This document shows, piece by piece, positions 1 to 8,628 of a stretch of 64,000 nucleotides of DNA (positions within the stretch are counted from its first letter, which is position 1; each line of letters opens with the position of its first letter). Under the pieces are notes generated by a model. That model was given only the letters and a program-made list of their open reading frames with translations. It searched no databases and was not told where the DNA came from. Made by a program: the position numbers and the translations under genes. The stretch is from Nitrospira sp. KM1 (lineage in GTDB: Bacteria; Nitrospirota; Nitrospiria; Nitrospirales; Nitrospiraceae): NCBI RefSeq assembly GCF_011405515.1, contig NZ_AP022671.1, forward strand, positions 1,550,001-1,614,000. Direction: 5' to 3'.

Positions 1-576
1 CGTGGGAATATGACCGGCTCGAGGAATACCCGATATCTCTTTGCCCAAATATTCTTCGAGGCTTCTGGCATCGAGGAGCACTGTCTGAGATCCGGGATCT
101 TTTACGACTTTCCTGAGTTCGTCCTTGGCAATCGCAATTCCAAAATTAACCTTGGCAGTGAATGTTCCGGGATTGGGTTTCACCTGCCCGTGCTCGAACG
201 GGCGACGCTCGTCCACCCACTTGACCCATCCGCCGTCGAGAATCTTCAGATCGGTATGACCCAAATATTCCAGCATCCAGAACATTCGGCCTTCATCCCC
301 CCAGTTGTCGAACGGATTGGAATAGATCACCACCGAGCTGTCATTGTTCAGTCCTAATGCCCTCAACTTCTCCTGCAGCCGTCCAACATCCGGGTCGAGC
401 AGTCCCTTGGCTACGGCGTTGGGATCGCTGTAATCGTGCCAGGTCGTGTGGACGGCACCGGGAATGTGGCCTCCGAATTCATAGGCGGATCTGCCTCGGA
501 CGTCGATCACGACGAGGCCTGGTTTTCCCAGAGATGCCTGCAAGGTTGCGGTGTCGATCAGGAACGGATGCTTCAT
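1..576 (-). CDS. Thiosulfate/3-mercaptopyruvate sulfurtransferase, tandem rhodanese (partial)
   Basis: The reading frame stays open from an ATG at 576 to the window edge, giving the first 192 residues; the C-terminus lies outside. The protein begins MKHPFLIDTATL and its first rhodanese domain carries VVIDVRGRSAYEFGGHIPGA and VIYSNPFDNWGDEGRMFWML, typical of the inactive N-terminal half of two-domain sulfurtransferases. A second domain starts near residue 150 (VLLDARSLEEYLG). In this family the persulfide-forming cysteine lies in the second domain, which is cut off here, so activity cannot be judged. An AAGGT-like ribosome site precedes the ATG. The likely role is moving sulfane sulfur between thiosulfate or mercaptopyruvate and thiol acceptors. 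It is divergent in theme from its neighbours and no operon partner is visible. Confidence 0.85.
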   Translation of the reverse strand, partial: MKHPFLIDTATLQASLGKPGLVVIDVRGRSAYEFGGHIPGAVHTTWHDYSDPNAVAKGLLDPDVGRLQEKLRALGLNNDSSVVIYSNPFDNWGDEGRMFWMLEYLGHTDLKILDGGWVKWVDERRPFEHGQVKPNPGTFTAKVNFGIAIAKDELRKVVKDPGSQTVLLDARSLEEYLGKEISGIPRAGHIPT

Positions 577-773
577 GATATGTACCTTTATCAATGTGTG
601 GTTGATCGAGGCCCTGCTCTATCGGGACAGTTTTACGACCGGCTGTCCCAACCCGATGTGACCGTCGATACGGTGTTTCTTCAGGGGAACCAGTTCGCGG
701 TCCCTCGGACAATAATACAATTCCCCAACAGGTATCTGCCAGAGAGACCGCACGCATGCCAAACCCCAATCAG

Positions 774-1718
774 TCACGCGTCAAGAAGGGCGGTCAGATG
801 CGCGTCCACCGATGCACCCAGCGCGCGTAGATTATATCCACCTTCCAATGACGAAAGAATGCGAGCGCCGCAGTGCCGTTTGGCGATGCTGACCACAATC
901 TGCGTCAATGCGGCATAACCGGATTCGGTCAAAGCCATGGAGGCCAGCGGATCCTCATGATGGGCGTCGAACCCCGCTGAAATGATGACAAACTCCGGTT
1001 TGAATTCATCGGCGACGGGGACCAAGACAGTTTCAAAAATCATACGATACTCATCATCGCCTCCGCCCGACTCCATCGGCACATTCAGCGTGTATCCCTG
1101 TCCTGAGCCGGTGCCTTTCTCGGTCGTTCGCCCTGACCCGGGATAATGAGGAAATTGATGCGTGCTGAAAAAGAATATTGATGGATCATCCTCGAAGCTG
1201 TGTTGTGTCCCGTTCCCATGATGAACATCCCAATCGACGATGAGCACACGTTTGAGGCAATATTTCTTTTGGAGGTAGCGTGCGGCAATGGCGACATTGT
1301 TGAAGAAGCAGAAGCCCATGGCGCGACCGGCTTCCGCATGGTGGCCCGGAGGGCGCACCGCACAAAAGACGTGATCCAATTGCCCATTCATAATGGCATC
1401 AGCCCCTGCCAATACCCCACCCGCAGCCCAGTATGCCGCCTTCAACGATCCCGGGGACATGGATGTGTCAGGATCCAGTGAAATTCGACCGACAGTCGGC
1501 GCATGTCGCGCGAGCGCGGCAACATAGTCCGGACTATGAACGTGCGTGATCCATTCATCTTCAGCCTCACGAGCCTCGATCCGCACAAGACGAGACGCAG
1601 TTCCCGTCTGTTCCAACTGACGCAGAATCGCCCGTAGCCGTTCAGGAGATTCGGGATGACCCGATCCCATGTCGTGTTCTAGATAGGCAGGATGATAGAC
1701 TAACCCCGTACGCCCCAC
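774..1718 (-). CDS. Histone deacetylase / AcuC-AphA family Zn-dependent deacetylase
   Basis: This 314-residue protein covers the full HDAC-like amidohydrolase fold. HPESPERL occurs near the N-terminus, then RPPGHHAEAG, and the metal-binding DWDVHHGNGTQ. SAGFDAHHEDPL and LEGGYN follow near the C-terminus. The Asp/His/Asp zinc ligands and the catalytic His-His pair are all present, so it should be an active deacetylase of acetylated lysines, polyamines or related amides. The frame is open further upstream to 1814, but a GTG at 1718 has a good GGAGAG ribosome site and starts right before the first conserved strand (TGLVYHPAYLEHDMG). The longer version would overlap the divergent TPR gene. The true substrate cannot be told from sequence. 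Confidence 0.9.
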   Translation of the reverse strand: MGRTGLVYHPAYLEHDMGSGHPESPERLRAILRQLEQTGTASRLVRIEAREAEDEWITHVHSPDYVAALARHAPTVGRISLDPDTSMSPGSLKAAYWAAGGVLAGADAIMNGQLDHVFCAVRPPGHHAEAGRAMGFCFFNNVAIAARYLQKKYCLKRVLIVDWDVHHGNGTQHSFEDDPSIFFFSTHQFPHYPGSGRTTEKGTGSGQGYTLNVPMESGGGDDEYRMIFETVLVPVADEFKPEFVIISAGFDAHHEDPLASMALTESGYAALTQIVVSIAKRHCGARILSSLEGGYNLRALGASVDAHLTALLDA

Positions 1719-1842
1719 ACGTCTCTCCGATGAGCATCGCTGCTGCCAGCGCAGCGTATCATGTACGAAACGACATAGACAATTGCCGGACACGCATGTT
1801 ACGGTCTCGTGCAAATCGCATGTATGGCTGCGGAGGATTCTG

Positions 1843-2160
1843 ATGCCAAATGTCCGTATTGAACCACTAAAGAAGGTCCTCGCGTTGGATCCTAAGGATG
1901 ACGTCGCGTGGTTCGGTTTGGGGAAAGCCTACATGGAAGACGGAGATTTTGTAGAGGCGGTGAACGCGTTACGAGAGTGTATTGCCGTCAAACCCACCTA
2001 TTCTGCCGCATACTATGCTCTCGCACAGTCGCTGCACAGGCTCGGGCAGTTCGAAGAATGCGGGAAAGTCACGGCGACCGGTATTGACGTGTCTAAGACA
2101 AACGGTGATGCCATGGTCACAAAAAACCTTGAACACCTGAAAAGCACGCTTCCGTCCTAG
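1843..2160 (+). CDS. Small TPR-repeat protein
   Basis: This 105-residue protein contains about two tetratricopeptide repeats (VAWFGLGKAYMEDGDFVEAV and AAYYALAQSLHRLGQFEECG). It has no signal peptide and so is probably a cytoplasmic scaffold or interaction protein. The frame is open from 1783, but the ATG at 1843 follows a GGAGG ribosome site and begins the recognisable repeat region (MPNVRIEPLKKVLALDP). It is divergent from the deacetylase gene. Partner and function are unknown. Confidence 0.8.
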   Translation: MPNVRIEPLKKVLALDPKDDVAWFGLGKAYMEDGDFVEAVNALRECIAVKPTYSAAYYALAQSLHRLGQFEECGKVTATGIDVSKTNGDAMVTKNLEHLKSTLPS

Positions 2161-2304
2161 CCTCCTGATCGACTTGCCATCTAGAGAATACTCTGCAGCA
2201 CGGCTTGGCGACGTTTCGAGAGAGGAAAGACCGGATCGGGATTGCTGACGAGAAGCCGGTAACGGTTCTACGTCCCACAATGTCCAGGTTCAGTCTCTGT
2301 CCAC

Positions 2305-2634
2305 CTAGACCGGTTCCGCCCCTTCGTCCTCTCCGGAGTCGGTTCCGCCGCTGCTACGAGGAGGCGCATGCACTTCCTGATAGACTTCGTCCAGCCAACG
2401 GCCCGCGAACCCGAGCACTTCTCTCACGAGCGGTTCGGGTTGTCCCGTCCGCCTGATCGTCCATTGGGACACATACTCCAACAATGCATCCCGTTCAAAC
2501 TGACGGCTTGATTGAAGGGCAAGCTCCGTGAGTTCCTGTAGTCCCGTCTTCACGATGGATTCTACCGTCTCACGCCCGTAGGAGGTACTGGCGGTGACAT
2601 ATTGCACCGCTCGGCTCAATTCTTGATCATTCAT
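2305..2634 (-). CDS. Hypothetical protein, helical
   Basis: This 109-residue protein starts MNDQELSRAVQYVTAS with a GGAG ribosome site upstream. It has no signal peptide or membrane segment. Residues 1-85 look helical with alternating charged and hydrophobic positions; the C-terminal 25 residues are acidic and disordered-looking (GGTDSGEDEGAEPV). I do not recognise the family. It is convergent with the TPR gene and divergent from the M3 peptidase gene. The call rests on start context and on a clean, non-shadow reading frame. Confidence 0.6.
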   Translation of the reverse strand: MNDQELSRAVQYVTASTSYGRETVESIVKTGLQELTELALQSSRQFERDALLEYVSQWTIRRTGQPEPLVREVLGFAGRWLDEVYQEVHAPPRSSGGTDSGEDEGAEPV

Positions 2635-2798
2635 TCTATGCTCCGTTCACCGCATCTCGTTGGGGATTGTCACATCCGCAATGAAGCCTGTCAACGCACG
2701 GATTTCTGGAAAGGTCCGAACATTGTATCTCTCACCTTCATGCATGATGATGATATGATCCCGGCGCTGACGATCTTCTCACCGTGAAGGAGATACTT

Positions 2799-4598
2799 AT
2801 GGCAGGCACGCATCATGTCAAACGTCGCACAACTCGCTCAGCCGTTCCGGATCGTTGGAATCTGGCCCATCTCGTCGCCAATCCGGTTCAACAACTCGAA
2901 CAACATCTTGCTGATCTGGAGGGACACATCCAGCAAATTGAAGGAACGAGGCGAACGCTTTCTCCTACGATGTCCAAAGATGCATTTCTCTCTCTTATCA
3001 AGCTGAACGAATCCGTGACGCTGGCGTCGTCGCGATTGAGCGCCTATGCATACCTCCGGTTTTCGGAAAATACCATGGACTCCGCCGCCCGCTCATTCAA
3101 GTCGCGTGTCGAAGAGCGCCTGACTGCCTTGCACAACCGTCTCATATTTTTCGAACTTTGGTGGCAAGGAGTTGATGAGCATAATGCGAACCGATTGATG
3201 ACCGGAACCGGGAGCTTTCGCTACTACCTGGAAACAATTCGGCGATACAAGCCTCATACGTTGTCAGAGTCGGAGGAACAGATCATCAACGTCAAGAACA
3301 TCACCGGCAGAAGCGCAGTCCACACGTTGTATGACGTGGTGACGAATGGGTTCTCCTTCACGCTGAGGGCGGCAGGCAAGAAAAAGACCGTCAACCGCGA
3401 AACGTTGATGACATACGTGCGCGGCTCCGTCGCTTCGGTCCGGCAGACTGCGTATCAAGAATTGTATCGGGTGTTCACCGCGAATCGCGATTTGCTTGGA
3501 GAAATCTACAAGACCCTTGTGACCGATTGGAAGTCAGAACATATCGGCCTTCGGCATTATGCGTCTGCGATTGCCGCTCGAAACCTGGGGAACGACATTC
3601 CCGATTCAGCCGTGGACGTCCTGCTGTCAGTCTGCGCGAACAATGCCGAGATCTTTCAACGATACTTCAAGCTCAAGGCTCGGATCTGCGGCATCAAACC
3701 GATGAACCGGTATCACTTGTACGCCCCGCATAGATCCGAGACCAAAAGCTTCGCCTATACGGATGCGGTGGAAATGGTCCTGGCCGCCTATCGTGATTTC
3801 TCTCCGCAACTGGGAGACCTCGCTGAACGAGTATTTGCGGAACGCCACATCGACGCTCCCACGAGGCCCGGCAAGATCGGCGGCGCCTATTGCTACAGCG
3901 TCGTTCCAGGCCTCACTCCCTACGTCCTGCTGAACTTCACGGGCGATGCTCGTGATATAGCGACTATGGCCCACGAATTGGGTCATGCCGTCCACGGGAT
4001 GCTCGCGGCACACCATTCTGCGTTTACGTTTCATTCGACGCTGCCGCTGGCAGAAACCGCCTCGGTGTTTGGAGAACGCATTCTTTCGGACAGGCTGATG
4101 CAGCAAGAGTCCAACAACAAAGTTCGGCAGGCATTACTCGTGAACCAACTCGACGATATGTATGCCACCATTATGCGGCAGGCATACTTCGTTCGCTTCG
4201 AGCAGCACGCCCACCGCATGATTGCGGACGGCGCAACGGGCGATGAACTCGCGGCATCCTATTTACAGGAATTGCGGCAGCAATTCGGAAAAGCTGTCCC
4301 CGTTCCAGACGAATTTAGATGGGAATGGCTCACCATCCCACACCTGTTCGCAAGCCCCTTCTACTGCTACGCCTATAGCTTCGGCAATCTTCTCGTGCTG
4401 GCGCTGTACCGAAAATATCAGCAAGAAGGGCCGTCTTTCGTCCCCCAATATCTCGAACTCCTCGCCGCCGGTGGCTCGGAGTCACCCCAAAACATTCTAC
4501 AAAAGGTCGGCGTCGACATGGCTTCGGCGGAATTTTGGCAGTCGGGATTCGATACCATTCACGAAATGGTCTCGCAGCTTGAGAAAACGATGTCGTAA
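2799..4598 (+). CDS. pepF: M3 family oligoendopeptidase F
   Basis: This 599-residue cytoplasmic zinc metallopeptidase belongs to the thimet/oligoendopeptidase F clan. The HELGH zinc motif lies near residue 392 (ATMAHELGHAVHG), followed about 25 residues on by a glutamate in AETASVFGE that supplies the third ligand. The N-terminal helical PepF domain (VANPVQQLEQHLADLEGHI) and the C-terminal FASPFYCYAYSFGNLL segment are typical. Length matches the family. The start at 2799 (MAGTHHVKRR) follows an AAGGAG site six bases upstream; a further in-frame start at 2784 would place that site inside the gene. It probably degrades short peptides. Confidence 0.92.
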   Translation: MAGTHHVKRRTTRSAVPDRWNLAHLVANPVQQLEQHLADLEGHIQQIEGTRRTLSPTMSKDAFLSLIKLNESVTLASSRLSAYAYLRFSENTMDSAARSFKSRVEERLTALHNRLIFFELWWQGVDEHNANRLMTGTGSFRYYLETIRRYKPHTLSESEEQIINVKNITGRSAVHTLYDVVTNGFSFTLRAAGKKKTVNRETLMTYVRGSVASVRQTAYQELYRVFTANRDLLGEIYKTLVTDWKSEHIGLRHYASAIAARNLGNDIPDSAVDVLLSVCANNAEIFQRYFKLKARICGIKPMNRYHLYAPHRSETKSFAYTDAVEMVLAAYRDFSPQLGDLAERVFAERHIDAPTRPGKIGGAYCYSVVPGLTPYVLLNFTGDARDIATMAHELGHAVHGMLAAHHSAFTFHSTLPLAETASVFGERILSDRLMQQESNNKVRQALLVNQLDDMYATIMRQAYFVRFEQHAHRMIADGATGDELAASYLQELRQQFGKAVPVPDEFRWEWLTIPHLFASPFYCYAYSFGNLLVLALYRKYQQEGPSFVPQYLELLAAGGSESPQNILQKVGVDMASAEFWQSGFDTIHEMVSQLEKTMS

Positions 4599-4649
4599 CT
4601 CTCAATAATTGCCTCTCCATAGCCGGCAGAAGCAGCATATTTTTGATAC

Positions 4650-4692
4650 TTGACAGAATGCCGGACAGGTGGCATAGTGAGAATGCTTCTCA
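4650..4692 (+). promoter_or_regulatory. Promoter with overlapping Fur-like box ahead of the Bfd-type gene
   Basis: A TTGACA -35 hexamer at 4650-4655 is followed after 17 bases by CATAGT at 4673-4678. Overlapping the -10 and start region is TGAGAATGCTTCTCA at 4678-4692, an inverted repeat in 7-1-7 layout that resembles the Fur consensus half-site TGATAAT. Position and context (an iron-sulfur bacterioferritin-associated ferredoxin gene 30 bases downstream) suggest repression by iron-loaded Fur. This is inference from resemblance. Confidence 0.6.
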
Positions 4693-4720
4693 TAATCGGC
4701 CATAACGAAGAGGCTATGCA

Positions 4721-4927
4721 ATGTACCTCTGTCTCTGCAAAGGAATTACAGATTCGGATGTCCGGGAAGCGGGACGGGCTGGATTGGTGATGCCCTGTCA
4801 GCTTAAGGCGAAGTTCGGATTAAAAGATTCCGGTTGCTGCGGCCGCTGTTCAAAGAATATACGTCAGTTCGTGGAACTCGCGGCCAGCGAACACAGTTTG
4901 CCCGCCTCAGACGCCGTCCGCTCGTAG
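4721..4927 (+). CDS. bfd: Bacterioferritin-associated ferredoxin-like [2Fe-2S] protein
   Basis: This 68-residue protein has the BFD-type cysteine layout: Cys4-x-Cys6 (YLCLCKGITD) and Cys40-x2-Cys43 in GCCGRC. In known Bfd proteins these four cysteines bind a [2Fe-2S] cluster that reduces stored ferric iron in bacterioferritin and releases it. The gene stands alone, behind a strong promoter with a Fur-like box, which fits expression under iron limitation. No bacterioferritin gene is nearby, so the partner is inferred. An alternative is a stand-alone BFD-like domain protein serving another oxidoreductase. Confidence 0.82.
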   Translation: MYLCLCKGITDSDVREAGRAGLVMPCQLKAKFGLKDSGCCGRCSKNIRQFVELAASEHSLPASDAVRS

Positions 4928-5026
4928 TTTTCAAAAATCTCTCATAGCAACACCCCAACGACCTCTGAAGAATCCTGTGGCACTCTAGCTAATGTGTGGA
5001 GTCAATCTGTAAAGTGGTTAAACCCA

Positions 5027-5638
5027 CTATTTGGAAGGAACGCATTTTACCGTTGCGGTTACCTCCGCCACCCGTCTTCCAAGTGCTCTTGCCTCAGCTA
5101 ATTCTTTGGCATCAATACCGGGACTGTCGCCTTCCGTGACAGCCGATGCACCAAATGCTCCGCCTCCGCTGACCACGATCATTTGATTGCCTAGCATCGC
5201 GGCAAGGATGGTCAACATCGTAATTTCCTTCCCGCCGGCCGACTGCCCTCCAGTGGCAAACGCAGCACCGACTTTGTCTTTCATCTTGAAATCAGGGAAC
5301 ACACCGAATTTGAACTGCCAATTGTCAAAGAACGCTTTGACCTCTCCTGACATATTCGACCAGTATACCGGTGAACCGACAACCAGTGCGTCGGACGAAA
5401 ACAAATCATCCGCCGTTACTTGGCCGACCCGCTTGAGAACGGCACGTGCTGTGGGCAGGCTTCGCACACCCTCTGCTACGGCTTCTGCCATGCGTTCCGT
5501 ATGTCCAGAAAGGGAATGATACGCGATCAGAACCGTGAGATACGGGCTCCCTGCCTCGTCGGCTGACGATGAGAACGGGAAGAACATGCATGAGAAGGTA
5601 ACCAGGACCGTGACCAGGATCAGATTCGGATGACGCAT
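5027..5638 (-). CDS. Exported flavodoxin-like / NAD(P)H:quinone oxidoreductase (WrbA-like) protein
   Basis: This 203-residue protein starts MRHPNLILVTVLVTFSCMF, a signal peptide with probable cleavage after SSSADEA. The mature part is a flavodoxin/FMN-reductase fold: LIAYHSLSGHTERMAEAVAEG is the phosphate-binding loop, then VVGSPVYWSNMSGEVKAFFD and AAFATGGQSAGGKE, both typical of WrbA-like proteins. The unusual point is the export signal, because flavodoxin-fold enzymes are normally cytoplasmic. An alternative start at 5656 would add six residues. It likely carries FMN and reduces quinones or acts in periplasmic electron transfer; the donor is unknown. Confidence 0.8.
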   Translation of the reverse strand: MRHPNLILVTVLVTFSCMFFPFSSSADEAGSPYLTVLIAYHSLSGHTERMAEAVAEGVRSLPTARAVLKRVGQVTADDLFSSDALVVGSPVYWSNMSGEVKAFFDNWQFKFGVFPDFKMKDKVGAAFATGGQSAGGKEITMLTILAAMLGNQMIVVSGGGAFGASAVTEGDSPGIDAKELAEARALGRRVAEVTATVKCVPSK

Positions 5639-5680
5639 GGGTGCGACGTTCGGCAAGGGAACTCTACAGCGGGAGAGCAG

Positions 5681-5866
5681 TCAGTGGCGAATCGTTTCCT
5701 CGTCCATATGTTCTTCCACAGACACCTCAGTCAACGTACCCCGATAATCGCAGCGGTGACAGCGGATACGCCATTCTTCTATCCATTTTTCTTGGACATA
5801 GGACTGACGACACTTCGGACATACGAATACGCCCTTCTTATACAGGACTCGGCGCTTTTCCTTCAT
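5681..5866 (-). CDS. Small zinc-ribbon protein
   Basis: This 61-residue basic protein has two CxxC pairs (FVCPKCRQSY and IRCHRCDYRG) forming a rubredoxin-like zinc ribbon. The ATG at 5866 (MKEKRRVLYKKG) has an AAGGAG site about ten bases upstream; a longer frame to 5953 lacks support. Such small ribbons bind nucleic acid or act as protein adaptors. The specific role is unknown. It is divergent from the DUF192 gene. Confidence 0.65.
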   Translation of the reverse strand: MKEKRRVLYKKGVFVCPKCRQSYVQEKWIEEWRIRCHRCDYRGTLTEVSVEEHMDEETIRH

Positions 5867-5973
5867 GACAGTGATACTCCTTCTACATCGAGAATGGCAC
5901 AGGCGATGAGGGGATTTCAAGGCACAGATGGCCGTGTATTGACTGGTTTCCATGCACTCGATAGGATGCCCGC

Positions 5974-6435
5974 GTGAATATCAGTTCATCCTCGAACCTC
6001 TTCTGGTCGCTGTTTCTCATCGCGATATGGTTGCCCGACATGGCGCCGGCCGGGGACACTCTCGTTCAGATTCAGTTACCTGGGGGCAGCGTGATTGAGG
6101 CAGAAATCGCAGATACTCCCAAAAAGCGGGCGGAGGGCCTCATGTATCGGGAACGTCTAGCCAAAGATAGGGGCATGCTATTCACATTCGGCCAAGCACA
6201 GCCGTGGACCTTCTGGATGAAGAACACGAAAATTCCACTCGACATCATTTGGATGAATGATCAGAAGCAGATCATCCACATTGCGCACAACGTGCCTGTC
6301 TGCACGAGGACAGATGATAGCTGCCCCCAGTATCAGCCCAATGATCCGGCCCTGTATGTTTTGGAACTCGGCGGAGGCGAGGCTGACCGTCTCAAACTCG
6401 AACGGGGATCGAGACTAAAGTTTCGAGTTCCGTAG
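5974..6435 (+). CDS. DUF192 family exported protein
   Basis: This 153-residue protein uses a GTG start and has an N-terminal hydrophobic signal (SSNLFWSLFLIAIWLPDMAPA). The rest is a DUF192 domain, shown by EIADTPKKRAEGLMYRERL, GMLFTFGQAQPWTFWMKNTK and IPLDIIWM. DUF192 proteins are small beta-rich periplasmic proteins of uncertain role. The insert VCTRTDDSCPQYQP carries two cysteines that could form a disulfide. The family assignment is firm, the function is not. Confidence 0.85.
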   Translation: MNISSSSNLFWSLFLIAIWLPDMAPAGDTLVQIQLPGGSVIEAEIADTPKKRAEGLMYRERLAKDRGMLFTFGQAQPWTFWMKNTKIPLDIIWMNDQKQIIHIAHNVPVCTRTDDSCPQYQPNDPALYVLELGGGEADRLKLERGSRLKFRVP

Positions 6436-6447
6436 ACCCCGAGGTGT

Positions 6448-8628
6448 TCAGGATTTCTCTTGCCAGGCTCTTACCCGTCTGGCGGTAATGACCCCGTCCA
6501 CTCGTTCAATCGCTTTCATGACCTGATCCAAATGCTGCGTTCCTGAAATTTCCACGATGAAATCGAGAACGGCCTTCCGGTCTTCACGGGTTGCGATTTC
6601 TGCCCGGCTGATGTTGGCATGACACTCCGCAATGGCCGAAGACACGTTGGCCAGCACCCCCGTCTTGTCGACTGCCATGACCGACACTTTCACCGCATGC
6701 GTGCTGGGCGTTGAGGAATCCCACTCCACCTCAACCAATCGCTCACGATCGTAGTCAAGCGCTTCGAGGTTGGGGCATTCAACCGAGTGAATCGTGAGTC
6801 CTCTGCCGCGCGTGATATATCCCAGGATACGGTCCCCTGGAACGGGATTGCAGCACCGAGACAATTGCATGAGCAAATCACGGGCGCCTTTGACCTTGAC
6901 GCCCTTCTCGTCCGTCCTGGACGATCCAGATTTAGCAGCAACAGGTTTTTCTTGAACTGGCGATTCCGTCACTACCGGTGGGGAGACAAGTTTGCCGATG
7001 ACTTGCGAGGTGGGCACATGGCCGAACCCGACTGCCGCAGCCAGATCGTCCGTGGTGTCGAACCCTGACCGCTGAGCCACATCGAGTAGATCTGCAGACT
7101 TCAGCATCTGCGCGGGTGCCATTCCATGCTTCCGGAATTCAGATTCTAGGAGACGGCGGCCGATTTCGATGCTTCGCTTCTGCTCCTCGTCCTTGATCCA
7201 ATGTTTGATCTTCGTTTTCGCCCGGGAGGTTCGAACGAACTTTAACCAGTCCTTGTGGGGCGTTTGGGTCGTCGAGGTAAGAATTTCGACAGTGTCTCCG
7301 CTCGACAATTGATGCTTCAATGGGACGATCTTGCCGTTGACCTTGGCTCCGACACAATGGTCCCCAACCTCGGTATGAATGGCGAATGCAAAATCGACCG
7401 GCGTCGATCCCTTGGGTAACTCCTTGACGATCCCTTTCGGAGTGAAGACATATACGACGTCGTGAAACAGATCCAACCGCACAGAGTCCATGAACTGGCG
7501 ATTGTCGGTGAGGTCCTGCTGCCATTCGACGAATTGATGCAGCCATCCAAACGCCTTGCTGTCACGGTCGGCCACCCGTCCCTGCTCTTTGTATTTCCAA
7601 TGGGCCGCAATGCCGTATTCGGCAACCCGGTGCATCTCATCGGTGCGGATCTGGAATTCGACGTGCTCCCCCTTGGGTCCCACCACCGTTGTATGGAGCG
7701 ACTGATACAGATTGGATTTGGGAATGGCGATGTAGTCCTTAAACCGTCCCGGCACCGGTCGCCACATTGAGTGAATGATGCCAACCATGGCATAGCAGTT
7801 CATTTTCGTGTCGGTCACGATCCTGAGTGCTGTGAGATCGTACACCTCCTCAAAGGAGATGGACTGCTTGTTCATCTTTTGATAAATCCCATACAGGTGT
7901 TTGGGCCTCCCATAGACCTGCCCGGTCAGACCGCTCTCCCGGAGGGCTTGATTGACGAGCTGAATGACCTCCTGAATGTATTGCTGCCGGTCCTCATCAC
8001 GCTTTGCCACCCGCACACGAATCATCTCGTAGACGTCCGGCTTGAGATGCTTCAGGCAAAGATCCTCGAGTTCGTTCTTGATCCATCCTATTCCCAGTCG
8101 ATTGGCAAGCGGCGCATAAATCTCCAAGGTCTCTTGGGCGATCGCCTGCCGTTTGGGCGCGCTCAAATGCTCAAGTGTCCGCATGTTATGAAGTCGATCA
8201 GCGAGCTTGATGAGGACAACGCGAATGTCGTCCGCCATCGATAACACCATCTTCCTGAAATTTTCCGCCTGCTTTTCTTCATAGCTTCTAAACGTAATCT
8301 TCCCGATTTTGGTGACCCCGTCGACGAGGTGGACCACATCTTTTCCGAATTCTTTTTCCAACTCCTCTGGAGTGGCGACCGTGTCCTCCAATGTGTCGTG
8401 GAGGAGACCGGCCACAATGGCCGTGACATCAGTTTTGAGAGAGGTCAAGACGCCGGCCACCGCAATCGGGTGCTGAAGGTACGGTTCCCCGGATCGACGC
8501 ACTTGTCCCTCGTGCGCCTTTGCGGAAAATTCATAGGCCTTCCGAACTGCGCCAAGATCCGCGTCTGATTGATAACTTTTGACTCGATCCAATAATTGAT
8601 CGAGGCCGGTTACCGTTTCATGCATCAT
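6448..8628 (-). CDS. relA: Bifunctional (p)ppGpp synthetase/hydrolase (Rel/SpoT homolog)
   Basis: This 726-residue long RSH protein controls the stringent response by making and breaking (p)ppGpp. The N-terminal HD hydrolase carries HDTLEDT, and the synthetase domain has RFKDYIAIPKSNLYQSLH. The RFKD form is the one seen in bifunctional enzymes. TGS (VYVFTPKGIVKELPKGSTPV), zinc-finger (SRCCNPVPGDRILGY) and ACT (DKTGVLANVSSAIAECHANI) regions follow in the usual order. All catalytic motifs are intact. It overlaps the end of recJ: the ATGs at 8628 and 8625 lie inside the last recJ codons, so translation is probably coupled. A GTG at 8646 is possible but has no ribosome site. Confidence 0.95.
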   Translation of the reverse strand: MMHETVTGLDQLLDRVKSYQSDADLGAVRKAYEFSAKAHEGQVRRSGEPYLQHPIAVAGVLTSLKTDVTAIVAGLLHDTLEDTVATPEELEKEFGKDVVHLVDGVTKIGKITFRSYEEKQAENFRKMVLSMADDIRVVLIKLADRLHNMRTLEHLSAPKRQAIAQETLEIYAPLANRLGIGWIKNELEDLCLKHLKPDVYEMIRVRVAKRDEDRQQYIQEVIQLVNQALRESGLTGQVYGRPKHLYGIYQKMNKQSISFEEVYDLTALRIVTDTKMNCYAMVGIIHSMWRPVPGRFKDYIAIPKSNLYQSLHTTVVGPKGEHVEFQIRTDEMHRVAEYGIAAHWKYKEQGRVADRDSKAFGWLHQFVEWQQDLTDNRQFMDSVRLDLFHDVVYVFTPKGIVKELPKGSTPVDFAFAIHTEVGDHCVGAKVNGKIVPLKHQLSSGDTVEILTSTTQTPHKDWLKFVRTSRAKTKIKHWIKDEEQKRSIEIGRRLLESEFRKHGMAPAQMLKSADLLDVAQRSGFDTTDDLAAAVGFGHVPTSQVIGKLVSPPVVTESPVQEKPVAAKSGSSRTDEKGVKVKGARDLLMQLSRCCNPVPGDRILGYITRGRGLTIHSVECPNLEALDYDRERLVEVEWDSSTPSTHAVKVSVMAVDKTGVLANVSSAIAECHANISRAEIATREDRKAVLDFIVEISGTQHLDQVMKAIERVDGVITARRVRAWQEKS

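Noticed and set aside
624-670. GGGACAG/CTGTCCC inverted repeat between the rhodanese and deacetylase genes
   Set aside because: Seven-base stem with a long loop and no U-tract on either strand; no support for a terminator or operator.
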